Assembly (NCBI RefSeq): GCF_036669915.1
Contig: NC_089322.1
Location: forward strand, 18,655,719-18,719,718
From: Pocillopora verrucosa
Taxonomy: Eukaryota > Cnidaria > Anthozoa > Scleractinia > Pocilloporidae
Direction: 5' to 3'
Length of the DNA stretch: 64,000 nt
A program made the position numbers and the translations under genes. Positions within the stretch are counted from its first letter, which is position 1; every line of letters starts with the position of its first letter. Below are positions 46,238-59,500 of the stretch, in pieces. Under the pieces are notes generated by a model. That model was not told where the DNA came from. It ran no database searches and was given only the letters and a program-made list of their open reading frames with translations.

Positions 46238-46245
46238 TATATAAA
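46238..46245 (+). promoter_or_regulatory. TATA box of the TSP1-DOMON-CUB gene
   Basis: TATATAAA followed by GAGATCC, 114 bp upstream of the start codon. It predicts a 5' UTR of about 85-90 bases. Confidence 0.55.
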
Positions 46246-46358
46246 GAGATCCCTGGAGTGTAAAGGGCTGTAACTAACTTCTGTGACAAACCATTTTGTT
46301 CAACTACTTTGTTGCAAATAATCTGACGGTGTTGCTACTTTGAAGACTAAGAAAAACG

Positions 46359-49300
46359 ATGAAATTCGTTGCCATTATCTTCGTGCTGGCTTTGTTTGTT
46401 GGAGGCAACGAGGCTTGGTTAAGACGAAGAAGAAGGCGCACTCCTACCTCTTGCAGACCTCGTAATTGTCAACTCAGCGCCTGGTCGCAGTGGAGTTCGT
46501 GTCCGTGCGGAGCAAGTGGAACTCGAAATAGAACAAGAAGAATCATATGGCCAGCAACTTGTGGAGGTACATGCTTTTTCCATCGATCAGAAATGCAATT
46601 TTGCAAGAGAGACTGTCAGAATTCGGGAATACCTACGAGAAACGGTTGCCTCTGCCCGCATGGTTTTCTGGGAGCGTGCTGCGAAATTGGTAAGTTGAAT
46701 TTTAAAAAAAATTGTAAATTATTTACCCAAGGAGGATCTAATTCTTGTACATTGTGATATTCTGCACGAAAGCAGTTGTTAAATATTGTTAACGGTCGAG
46801 TTTGAATTGACTGCAGTCTCCAAAACTTGAGTGGGAGTTAACTCTAATGATGACTTCCGCATAGGTTGTTAACACATCTTTCCCTTCCATAGAAAACAAT
46901 CATCTGGACAGTCGGAACACACAATCAATTTAAATCACTCTAAGCTAACAAAAATTGAGCAAAACCACCGCCACTCCTCATCGTATGAGACACAAATAGG
47001 AGATTTTTCAAGATTATATGGTGCTTTTAAAATGCAAATGTCAGCGTACATAAATCAACCCTTCGGTCTTTCGCGCAAAAACTTGGAGGGAAATTGCTTC
47101 TAACAACACATCGGGGCTATTGATTGACCCTAAAAAATATTCCAAATTTCATCACTTTCACAATTTTTTTTCATTTACCACTCTTGACCAGGCGGCATAA
47201 AAGAATTTTGCAATACTGACCCAATTTTCCACTCATGAAATATCAGTTTATTCTTAAATTGGGCAACACGCAATATTGTTTACTTAAAATTGCAAAAAAA
47301 AGTTCAGGTTTGACGCTTGTCTGTATACCTAATGTCAAAAATTAAAGACGAACAAAATAATTTATAGCCTCATTGTGAGACAGAAAATGTCGTACACCTG
47401 GGTAACAAAGACCCTGGATACCTAAATACTCAAAGCCGCCGCCCGGTAAGTACGTCATCAAAAAGTCATGCCGGATTATTTCAATAAACTTAATTCGTGG
47501 CATATGATATCGTTACTTTTCATTTTATTATTTTACGGTAAATCTACTTCAGTGTGCATATGTCAATTCTCTAATTTGCTAAAATTTATCAACTGCAGTG
47601 TGGTTAAACAATTGTGTTCCAGTTCTTGGCCGGTACTAGCTCTTACGATACTGACTCCAATCTACTGTTTCTGCAATTACAAGATACTGTCTGTATGACT
47701 TCACACTTTTCTGTACGAATTTTCGCACACGTATACATTTATTGATTGGGCTCCCACGATTTATAGAAACTGCTCATAGATTAAGGCACTTCGAATCTTT
47801 CATTATGTAGCTGTCAAACTTTTTAAATGTAATCGTAGACGACATTAACGAGTTTGCTATGTCTTAGTAACAGAAGTACGTCATCGGATTGGGAAAATGT
47901 TAGCTGCTACAGGAAAGGTTTCATAATATAGTTAACAATCAAATGACGCGAGTACTGTAATAAAATTATTTTGCACTTGACAAGGCATTAACAATATAAA
48001 ATGATTTTGATGGATTAAAGACTTCTCAATCGTCATCAAAATGGAATACATTTGTTTCACGTGTAAGGTAATCAAAATATATTTCGGCATCTTTACTAAA
48101 CTAAACACCTCAATTTATTCAAAAAAACACTACACAAAGCGAAAAAGTGATTTAATTGTGAATAAATATTAAGCGTTTTACTGTAGCTCTGTTCTCAGTA
48201 GTTGAGAATAATCAAAACAGTTTTTTTGTTGTCTCAGAGCTTAACTGTTTGGCGGTAAACCCATCGACCCTTTCACTTTTAGTAGGGCTGATTAATTCAT
48301 TTTTGCTAACCATTTCAATAACTTGTCCAACAAACAAGTAATGGAATTCACAAACTTATCATCTATGAGGGATTATTTTGATAAAACATCGAGGAAATGC
48401 CGTTATTAAGCAGGTACCAGAAGATTAGCAATTGGGTATTAAGTCGAGGGATTTATGTCCTTAGCTTTGCACTGAGGAAAGAAATGAATATGTGATTTCT
48501 GTTCCACTTTCCAGACTCAAATTAGTTATTTAACCCTCCTGATGACGAGAGAGATATTGTCAGTGGAAGGAGAGACTGTTTAGAGATTGGGCATGGGTCA
48601 ATTGGCATTATGTAAACAGATTTGACGATGGAAATCTGATTTCGTCGGTTCATTTTGCAATACTAACAATGCTAACATCTTAACCTCGTCACATTATTCA
48701 GCAGTACCTTTAACAACAAGAGGAGATCTAGAATTGCGGACAACAACTGCCAGAAGTCAAACGCTAACACCAAGAACATCAGCAACAAAACCAAGATCAA
48801 GATTAACGCCACTAGAAACATCAGCAACAGCAGCACCAACAACAACAAAAAGATCCTCATCAACAACAATAAAAGTGGAACAAATATACCCATCATCGAC
48901 AATTCCAACAGTATCAACAGAACAGCCACAGTCAAACGCAACATCGAGGATAACCCCAGCAACACCATCAAAAAGCGCCACAGCTTCATCGTCAGCGATA
49001 CCATCCGCAAAGCTTCCACCGGTGCATTTCCCGAACTTTCTTTCTTTTAACAATGGAAACTATAATGTATCCTGGATTTACAACAGTGAGACAGACAGAT
49101 TACACTTTATGATCGATGTCATGGCAACCGGTTGGGTTGGGTTTGGTGTTGCCCGTCGTGCTCCGACGGGCATGCAGGGATATGATGTGGCGGTTGGTGG
49201 AGTTTTAAATGGATTGGCTTATTTGCAGGTAAAACGAAATTCTTAAATTTGAATTCAAGTCCTTCCTCTGCTGAGCAAGTTTTTTTTGTTTTTATAATTC

Positions 49301-52300
49301 TCAAGCCGAACAAAAAAGTGTAGTTTTTTGATTAAGCTCAGAAGCGAGATATATTTCAACAGAAAGCTATGAAACGACGAAAAATATCGACTGAAATTTC
49401 TGATTTCATTATACAATGAACGGCTGAAAAGACAAGGAGAAATGGGTGATGGAATACAACAGAAAATTATATTTAGTAATGATATTTCCAAGAAAATCAA
49501 AAATTTAAAATTGAGATCACCTGACAAAACTGCACGATAATCACGATTTTAACAATTTAACTCCCGAGATTTCTTTAATAATTCTCCTTACTGTCTGCCA
49601 TACAATTCTTATGATGTCAATTTGGAGAATTTGGTATCGGATCAACCAATAATCCTTAACTGATATTTTACTTTATTCTCATCACTTCTATGCTTGATGT
49701 TGTGTTGATTATTGTAAGGAGAAATTCTCTCTTAGTCACTCATGGAGGAAAAAGGTTAACCTCTACACAATAACATCACTACGGGTGTTCTCCATGATTT
49801 TCTCTACGCATTTCCTAAGGTACTGACACAGAGAACTTGTTGAACAAAAAAGAACTTCTTACGTTTGATTTAGGAGTGATATTGTTAGAAGAAATTAGAT
49901 GCCAGTCACTCTTAGAGGTTTATAATGGGGTAAACGACTTTTTCATCCCATATACTGATATTACCAAAATGATACTTATTTGACTAACTTATATACAAGT
50001 AAATGTAATCGTGCTTTACTTTGGTTGAAAAAGGATTATCTCACAGTTGGCCTAGCACAACCTCAAGTTGACGCTCAGCAAGACTGGGCATTAACTTACG
50101 CCAAAGAAGAAAATGGAAAAACAACATTGCAGTTGTATCGCAGGAGAGACACTAGAGATCCAATAGGTGACGTCCGCATACAGGTAAAATAATGAGCTTG
50201 TCACCTGTATATATTAAACAATTATTAGATTCGCTTTTTGTGATGTCCAGAATTATCAAGGTCGAGGTAGGGGTTATCAGCTCAGCCTTCAGCTTCAGCC
50301 CATAACCCCTAGTGAGAATACAAAAATTGTATAATCATGTATTGAACGAAAACAAATAGCCACGACAGTAAATGGAACTGACAATTTATTTCTAAACGTG
50401 TAAAAATATATGCGAATCAGCAAGCAACACAAAGCGCGCGAACTTGACATGATTACCCTTAGAAATCATGCACCCCGGTCACACATGACATGATTACCCT
50501 TGACCTTGAGTGTCTGCGGTTAGATGACGTCCTTGGCGCTGAACTCGAAAATTCACTGTATGCTTTCGGCTAATCAGAAAAGAGATAGTGATTTGAATCT
50601 ATAGTAACTAAAGTAAACAAGCGTTCTATGCGTAGATGTGTATGAATTTATGTCAAGTGTGAATGTACCTGTGTATTGTAATTAGCTAATCAAGGTTGAG
50701 GGAACTTCAACTCGTGAAAGAGCTTTTCCCTTTGGACTCGGAAATCATACGTATTGCTTTAATCTTGTTAGGATTTCGCCCAAAACAAAAATTTACTGAA
50801 AAAAATGGAGCTATAATTTTTTTTAAAAAAAATGTTTAAGACCAGAAATCCTTCCATGAGAAAAATACGTCATCACCTGACATCACAATACTTAACAATT
50901 GGTTCAAGGCTCGGATACGCCTCGAGCAACTCTTACGCATCTTTCGTGCTCTCCAAACTTTCCTCGTGCCTCATATCTCGATGAACGCACAGCTGACGTA
51001 TGAACTAATTGTTTTATAACATTTTCAACCCGATGGAAAATTTTTTTCTCGAGGGATTTGTTTGATGACGTTATGAGCGTGCACAATGAGAATATGCAGC
51101 ACGCTCACGCAATTGAATTTGATTAGACAAAGTTACTAGCTATGTTATAAAGCAGATCGAATGATGGAAAATACATCTAGTTTCACTTGTATGTAATAAT
51201 TTGATCCTCTGCAGCAAGGAGCACCGATTTTCCTTATATGGGCATACCATATAACGAATGACGCCCAGTCAGGCCTATTGACGTTCCACGGTGGCAGATC
51301 CAGAGGTTTCAGAAACGTTCTTCTAATACCTGTCATTACACCCACAGTGACAAGTCCATCTGGTAAGTAACTGCCACCGTTATATGAGCTAAGAGAGCTG
51401 CATGATAGCGTAATGAAAGCAGAATGGAATGGTACAACAAGGTTACCATGCCCACTGATAATCAGCTTTCATCGTCGCTAGAGATGATCGCACTTAATAT
51501 CACAGCCTAAAAGTGTGCGTTTCTTTATCTTGAGGTTTTCCATCCGCGACACTCCAGCCATCACCATCTCCAGCTTTTGGTGGCATGAATGCGACATCGT
51601 CTACAAAGCCACCCTTTACAGGTACGCAAACGTTCTCGAACTGGCTAAAATTATGGTACCTATTTACTTTTCTGATATAATTCAGTCCAATACATCAAAC
51701 CGATTTTATAAACGCACTCAAGGATCAAACTCAGCCGCGCTGAAGCGCCAGGAGGCGAGTTCGTTCACTTAAACCAGCATTAGTCCGCAATCCTTGCCTT
51801 CCGAATGTTGCATAAATCGAACAACTCTAGATGCTGTTAAAATGAGTCCAGTGCTGACACAAAAATTCTCAGCTTGACCCATTAAGTAGCTACACATTTG
51901 ACTATCCTTGCAGATTGATGAAGGGAATTTAGTGTTATATCGAGATAAAAGCCTCTTCAATTAAAATTTTTCCCTTTCTTATCGTTTGTTTGCTAACAGC
52001 GTACCGATCTTTAAAGATAAAGCTGCTGGTTAACCACTTTGGGCTCCTTCTTGGTGTAGAGGACGCAAGAAAGTGAAATAGAACACCGCCCCACTAATTG
52101 TTTTCATTGTTTACCTCGTTCAAAGGCTGATATGTTCGACGTTCCTTTCATGATTTTTTTTCTGGCAGGATGTGGAGGAATATTAAACATGACAAGTGGA
52201 ACATTTGCATCGCCTGGATATCCATTCTCCTACACTAACAATTTGAACTGCCTATGGACTCTTCCTATCCCTACCGACGGCGTTTTGAGTCTGCAGTTTG

Positions 52301-55218
52301 AAAGATTTACCACAGAGCGGTGGTACGTACATGAAGGAAACATGAGTATAATTGTACCAGAAGAGCAACTTAAAGTTTGTTAAAAGTAAGGTCGGATTGC
52401 TTTGGTCTTGCTATGATACGCTCAAGAAATCTTGCACGAACCTCTTAACCAACTAGACACCCAGCTATAATGAGTTTCGACTTGATCATTTGCATCCTTG
52501 GAAAGTGTATTTGTCAGGAAAAAAACTCACTCGTTTTAGCCCCACCACAGAGAAGTTACTGAAGATACTTGAAAATGAGTTCTTGTTGGTCATGGGTAGA
52601 ATTTCCAAAAAATCTTTTAGTACTTCCTTGACAAGTTTCATTGTCATTCAACAGACGTTAAATTTTTTGGCTCCATTTGCAATGGCACTTGTCTATCTAA
52701 GGCATTGCAAGATAAATACGGAAAAAAAATTTAAAATTAAACTCTGTTGTTGTAAATGCGGTCGAATGGTTTCCTTTTCTTTCTTTTCTACGGAAGCTGT
52801 GATTTTGTTGAGCTGACAGTCCGCACCGGGCAGTTAGCAAGATTGAGTGGTTCTAGGAACGGATTCAACATCACAGTAAGAGGCGACAGAAGTCGGGTAC
52901 TCAATATCAGATTTACAACTGATGGATCGGTCACAGGACTTGGTTTCTTGGCTCGCTACGTCATAATATTCGGTGAGCAAACCATAAATTCTTGGAGCAA
53001 TTACACCATAACTATATATATATAAAGCCTTTTGTGCGTGTAGGTGTTGATCCCCTAATAGTTCACTCGTATCAAGAAAAGCGGATCACCTGAAATTTAG
53101 TATTTCATCTCGAACATTGTCTGTCCTTTTGGGATTACACATTTGCAGGATTAGGTAAAACGCAAGCAGTATAAAACAATGACAGTGAATAATAATTTGA
53201 AAAGATTGGCAGAAAAAAACTAAGCAATTTTAGAGACAACTGATTGCTTTACGATAGATCACGCTGACTAACGATTCTTATCGCCTTCAGTTGCACAAAT
53301 CGTCTGATTTCTAGTTTGCAAAACTGATCCTGCATCTATGGTAACTTGAGGTTCCAAGTTGGTCTTTTGTTATTTGTCTTAAATGTGTGGGTAACTTCTG
53401 CTAGGCCAACTCCTGTGGATGTCCATTCTAGTAACATGATATTTTTTAGATGTAGAACAGAGAACATAAAATTACGTTTTTGATGTAAACCATGCCCATG
53501 CAAGTGTCAAGGCTTAGATTGAAGAAGTTTTAAACCACCTCCAAAGCTTAGAAAATTAGGTAAATTCTCGAATGATAACAATGACAGTTAAATTTCGTTT
53601 TTCAGTGCCACAGCCTACATCTTTTACTCCTTTTAACAACGTTACCTCGCCAAACACAGTACAACCACCTTCAAATACCACACTTGTGATCTTGCCAACG
53701 GAAGTTCGAAGGTAAGTTTCCAAATTTCATTACTTCATGTCAAACAACTTGGCTTTTAGTTCTAGTATGCCTTAAAAAATTGTATTTGAAATAAAGAACT
53801 ATGCTGCACCTGTTTTAGAAAAGTTTCGGTTGACATTAATGTTTGTTTCATACATAGCAAAACATGCCCACTTATTTAGATTTATCATATAAACAGATAT
53901 CTTAAGGCTGATACGTTTATATCAGACCAACATCATGTCAGACCTGGCAAATCAGTAGATCCTTTGATTGACATTTTACATTAAAGTTTTACACAAGATC
54001 ATATTCTTGTTAACAGAGCTCTTGTTGATTTACTCGTATCTCTTGGTCGAATTATCGTGAGGGTAAGTATATGTCTCTTTTCTCATACGAATTTATTTTC
54101 GCGCACTGGTACCCCAATCAACTCCCACGATTTTAAATCGAAAAGTACGATCACCCGCAAGCTAACGCTTGCCGACCAATTTCTCACGCCTTACAGATTT
54201 TTCCACAGCGTATGCGAATAGAGTATCTTTGAGGAGGTTGTGTCAGAACTCTACGCATCGCCTGCAGAACTCTTCAGAATTCTTCGTTTATTCCCGACGC
54301 TTCTGCAAAATATACCATGTTGCATCTCCAGGAAAATAAACTCTTGGCTATGACTCGAAAAAAATCCCAGCAGTTACATATGGAGACTTATTGATCTCTT
54401 CAAACTTTGGGACTAGTTTGAGCCTTGCAAAACTCGTGAGTGAATAAGCTCCTAATGATTATTACTTTGTTCTTCATTAGCTCCAAGGACTTATCCAAGG
54501 AGAACTAACTAACGACGCTTTTGAAAATTTCCGAAGTAAGTGAAATATTTTGAATCAAATCCAAAAACCAAGCTCTAAGGTAGAAAATGATTCATCTTTA
54601 TTGGCCATAAGTCCAATCCGTTGTTTTTCAAAACCTCCTCCGACCCAAGTCCTCAAAGTGATGTGTTTACTCGAATCAGACTAACATTCCATTTAGCAAA
54701 AATAACGAACATTGCATCGTAGAAGAATATTAGAGCAGTTCATTCTAAAAGTTGAAAATGTATAACATAGTTCCGAGTTCTAGAGTTAAGGAGAAATGGT
54801 AGCAGAAAAAATTTAAAAAAAGAGAAAGACCAAAAAAAATTGATTTTGATGAAACGAAACAGTTAGTGGATGGCCAGGTTCTCGGTTAATGGAGAAAAAC
54901 AAAAATATGGCTAGTGAGCGATAACCTGCAGGTTTTTTCTCTTCTTTTGCTGACTGCCTGGGAAAAGCTAATCAGTGTGTAACCAAGGGGTGCATCTGAA
55001 TCAAAGGATCTTCTCGAATTTGAAATCCAGCGCCCATAACTGTATTAAATGCCGCTTTTGTTTTGACAGATGACACCCTGCTGATTTTACAGCAAGCTGA
55101 GAGACAGTTGGAAAGGCCTAGTGGCAGGTATTTCGGAAAGAGGGCGATACACCAGCTACCTGACCCAGAAGAACTGGCTCAAATGATGTACGAGATTCAA
55201 CGACGACTGTTAGGCTAA
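46359..55218 (+). CDS. Secreted TSP1-EGF-DOMON-CUB protein, 642 aa
   Basis: Eleven exons join in frame: 46359-46689, 48702-49228, 50034-50183, 51215-51362, 51535-51621, 52169-52322, 52797-52972, 53606-53711, 54017-54062, 54481-54535 and 55070-55218. Order of parts: signal peptide (FVAIIFVLALFVGG); six arginines (residues 22-27); a thrombospondin type 1 repeat (WSQWSSC, residues 42-48); an EGF-like module (CLCPHGFLGACC); a long Thr/Ser/Pro linker; a DOMON domain (VSWIYNSETDRLHF, GWVGFGVA, DYLTVGLAQP, IFLIWAYHITND), a heme- or sugar-binding fold; a CUB domain (CGGILNMTSGTFASPGYP to GFLARYVIIF); a short Thr-rich linker; and the C-terminal module shared with the upstream gene, ending RRLLG. RYFGKR resembles a convertase/amidation site. 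Start of exon 50034 (AAAAAG acceptor) and the CGGAAG acceptor at 52796 lack strong pyrimidine tracts. No membrane anchor is visible. Confidence 0.9.
49556..49759. repeat. Short dispersed repeat, family A
   Basis: Begins ATTTAACTCCCGAGATTTC and ends AAAAGGTTAAC. TTGGTATCGGATCAACC is shared with the other copies. Confidence 0.75.
49756..49933. repeat. Short dispersed repeat, family B, directly abutting a family A copy
   Basis: TTAACCTCTACACAATAAC to GGGGTAA; it contains AAGGTACTGACACAGAGAAC. It shares the boundary TTAAC with the preceding copy. Confidence 0.7.
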
Positions 55219-55379
55219 GATCGTTTCATCTAATCTGAAGAAGCCTGATTGAGGACCTTACCTTTTAATGAAGTAACGAAATTTTCAACACCGAGATAAA
55301 ACTGAGCCAAGGAATTGACTTTCCTTAACCTTTGTTATTTCCTTTAAGAGTATCATTAGTAATGATATAGCCATATTCC

Positions 55380-55582
55380 TTAACCCTTTACACCATAACA
55401 TCCGTATTTACATTCTCCGTACTGTTCTCTGTACATTTACTAAGGTGCTGACACGGAGAATTTGTCTAGCAGCCAAGTGTGTCTTGAGTTGGTGATCATT
55501 TCTTTTATTCTTGTGACTTTAGTGAGTGATTCAGTGGTGATATTGTAAGGAGAAATAAGACGCTAATGACTCTTAAGGGTTA
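55380..55582. repeat. Short dispersed repeat, family B
   Basis: TTAACCCTTTACACCATAAC to TCTTAAGGGTTA; it contains GTGCTGACACGGAGAATTTG. Confidence 0.8.
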
Positions 55583-55687
55583 TTGAGTTTTTTGTCCTAT
55601 TGGGCGAAATAGGTCAATCAAACAAACTTTATTTATAGAGGGTAACAACTAATAGTGAACTGACCAATAAACTTGTGGCCCTCTTAA

Positions 55688-55899
55688 TTAACCCTTTACA
55701 GCCTTACATCAGTATGCATATTCTCCATACTGTTCTCGATACATTTCTTTAGGTGCCGACAAGGAGAATTTATTAGACAATCAAGAGCTCCTTTAATTGT
55801 TGAACATTTCTTTGATTCTCGTGACTTTAACGAGTGATTCAGGGGTGATCTTGTAAGAAGAAATTAGATGCTGGTGATTCTTAAGGATTTAAGGGTTAA
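55688..55899. repeat. Short dispersed repeat, family B, second copy downstream
   Basis: TTAACCCTTTACAGCCTTAC to TTAAGGGTTAA, in the same orientation as the copy about 105 bp before it. Confidence 0.8.
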
Positions 55900-56570
55900 C
55901 AAGTAGGTAAAAAGCCCCACAGTAGTTATTGCATAGCAAACAAGCTCACAACGCACTGTAATCAAATATAATAAAACTTATCAAACGTATGTTAACATGT
56001 AAAATTAGATGCTAAAATTGATGATAGTATTAAAAAATGGAACAAGCTGTGATAAATGCTCAAAAATGAAATATTTAGGAGTAGCAATTACATTATTCCT
56101 CGATGTTGTTGACTAGATATTATTGTTACCAAAATTTTTGTTTTTATTTTTTCTTTTTTTTTTTTTTTTTTACTCTGCGTATGACTTTCGCGATCGATAT
56201 TTTAGAAACTGAAAAAGCCTTCTAATCTTTTTGCGGTTCACATAAAAAAGGCATGCTTTACTGTGAAGATTGTATAGCTTATATAGCTTATGAAAACAAA
56301 ATGTAGGTTGCAGTCTGAAATGTGTAAGTTCATACATCTTCGTGCAATGACATATTCTCTGCGGAGATATAATTTCGTTCTTAATGAATAAAGATTGCAA
56401 CCTTGTCAATTCTGTTCCCTAAATGACGTCAATAACGAGCTCAATGGTATGATCTTTTACAAGGAAATCTCTGCAACGGATTCTTCTTCAACAGGTTGAA
56501 TGACATAAAGTTTAATTTGCGAAAATGTTTAGAAGCATTTCTCGGAATGAGTTCATCTGAAACGCAGTTT

Positions 56571-59500
56571 TCACAGTTTGCTGGACACGACTTCATCCTG
56601 GGTATTTCCGCTACCCGCTGCTCCACTAAGAGTATTTTCTGCCATTGGTGAATAATACTCCCCAAGGGGAGAGGTCTGTGGACTTTCCTGCTCGCTTAAG
56701 CCGCCCTTGTTCGCCATGGTTTGGTAATAGTCTGACGAAGTTGGGCCACTTGTTTCAGCAGCTGATCCATCAGATCTTCTCGTCACAGGCAAAGTATTCG
56801 ATGCATCCATTGGAATGTAATCCTGTGGCGTAGAGTTATTTAAGGCATTGCTGCGCATTTCGTTATCCATCGGGACGTAGTCATGTGGCGTAGAATGATT
56901 TAAAACATTATTGGACCCGCCATTTTCCATTGGTACATAATAATCTTTCCCACGTCCCTTCATTTGTGCATTTGACGCAATACTTCCAGGTGGCACTTGC
57001 GTGTCATTTACAAGCTCGAGATATTCAGGAAGAGGCCGCCCAGGATTATCATACTCATGGCAATTTTTCATGGTTCTAAAATCCAACTTCTCATATAACC
57101 CACTATCATTGAGGTCCTGCTCAGCGTCTATTGGTTCATAACTTGGTATTGCCGCAGTTGTTGGGTCAAGGGCTTGATACTGGGGGAGGGGAGGGAGAGT
57201 AGCACGTCTTCTTGCTCCTTTTCCTCCCGCAACTTCTGTCGGATTCGTCCGAGGTACGGATGAGTTATTTTGACGTACATCCAGGTATTGTGGAGTTTCG
57301 TCCGTAGCATCTGATCTCTCTTAAAGATGACAAAAAAATTATGTGTCATACCAGATAGCAATTGTTGAGCATACTTAGTCAAATGTTATACAGTAAATCA
57401 AAGATTTTTTCGTCTCCCTTAAATATAAAGGCCTTGCCACAGATGTCTTTGAAAAAGAAACTTCATCAACCCAAAACGTTTTGAAATTGGGCATGAATCA
57501 GCCTTACAGAAATTTAACTTTAACATAAAAATGTTTTACTTGAAGAACAACCCACCTTCATTTCCTCTCGCTTTTCTTCGTTTATAAAAAATTATGATAA
57601 TAATAATTGCCACAATTAAAAGTACTCCTAGGGCAGCAGTTAAAATGATCCACAATGCATTATCTGAGAAGAATCCGCGTCTTGAACTTGGGGTAAGGCT
57701 GGTTGGCGAGTCTGATGAAATTAAAAAAAAAAAGAAATCAATTTTCCTCATAAATCTTGTGTTTCTGTTACTCTTATTTCATTCTCTAGCAGCTTCCTGT
57801 GTGCTTTACAACAGAAAAGAGCACACTCGAGGCTCCTTTATTTGTTGAATACCGCAATAGAAAGTTGATGAAGCGCGTCTATCAACGTGTGTTTCAAGTC
57901 TACAACACGGAGGAAACTAGGAGAAGAGTGTTATACTTACCCTCAACTTCAACCCAAACAGACGACACATTCATTCCTTGATCATTCTCTGCAACACACT
58001 GAAATACAGCGTTGTGCCAGCTCTCCACGTGAATCAGATGTAATTTGTTCTTCTCTATTTTCACCCGAGAGCTGCTCAGATATGAGAACAAAAATAAAAC
58101 TGGTTTAAACATATCAAATGCAGTCAATCATCAAGGAAATTTTGAAGTCATTTCCCTTACTCTGAAGCGTTAATTTCTTGTCCATTTCTGAACCATCGAT
58201 AGCTAGGACTTGGGACACCATCTGCGATCAACATCACGGATAAGTTTTTTGATCTCTGTACTTGGATTTTCCGATGAAATCTGACTTTCCATTCGGGAGA
58301 GGCTGCAATTGGAATTAAGAAAATAAGTAAAGAAATGAAAGAAAATACTTAATTTATTTAAGCAATTTATTCTAAACAACGATGAAAACAGTTGTTACCA
58401 CTACTTCTCATTAACGAGAAGAAGGAGTGGACTTACAAAAATTTGCCTATTCAGAGGTGATTCTAACCTGTTCCAGACTTTCAAATAGGTAAACGAAGCG
58501 AAATAGTAAACAGCGCGATAGTAGCGGCAGAGTGAGGTTTGGGTCGGGTCACGTAACTTCCATCGTAGTTACTCCGTAAATCCTATAGCAGGATTGATAA
58601 AGTGTTTTGTGAATGACCCCAAAATCAACAGTCGCTGGGTAAAAATTGAACGCAAAGAAAACTTGTTATAAACTGATCATTTACGTTAGCCCGACGTTTG
58701 CCGTAGGTGTTATTCCTGTGTAGCTAGACGTTTACCAGGCAGAGGTTTTAGTTATACTATCCATCAAAATCTTGGAGACGTGCCTGATATTTAAACTTGT
58801 GATTGGGCTCGTTTTCTAAGAATTGTTTAGTTCATGGGTTTTATTGACTCAGATAATATATCTGAAAATGGAACAGGTTTGCCTCTCATTAATAGCAACA
58901 AACGACTTCAAAACAAACCTTTCACTGTGAGGAAGGTGGAGGCCGACACACGCTCCATCTCAGACGCGGAAACCGCTGTACATGTATAATTCCCCTGATG
59001 TTCCTTAGAAACTTCGTCGATGAACAAAAGCCTGTTGAAATGTTCTCTCGGAAGATGATACTCATTGTCGTCGTCGTAAATCTTTTTGCCATCTTTCCAC
59101 CATATGATTTTGGGTGGTGGCCTTGAGATAGAAGAAAAGCAAGTGGTAACGCTACCCGAGAATATAACGATATGCGCCGCGCAATCTCCCTGTACCAGCT
59201 GATTCCGAAGCGACGCTCGTTCGTCACTTTGCGCGGCAAAGGATCGACGCCCGGTAGAATAGATGACGACTTTGATTTGCTATAACAAAATAGATGTTGA
59301 TTATTCGTTGTCTTCAATATTGTGCACACGTTACGCCTTCTCCTCCATGCTTACGAAACGTCTGAAAATACAATTTCAATCTGATGACGCAGCAATTCTG
59401 CATCTGTCTCATAATGTTTTTAGCGCACAATTTAGCAAGAACAGACGAATACAAAATACAAGCAATTTCTGTTGTCTAATGCTGATGTTAGTGCTGGTAA

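Noticed and set aside
48672..49053. Leucine- and valine-rich minus-strand frames
   Set aside because: They are antisense to the Thr/Ser/Pro linker exon of the TSP1-DOMON-CUB gene, whose plus frame has splice sites and domain context.
56571..57319. Receptor tyrosine kinase call for the Ig receptor
   Set aside because: The exon after the membrane span is tyrosine-rich but has no GxGxxG, HRD or DFG motif, and it ends in a stop codon.
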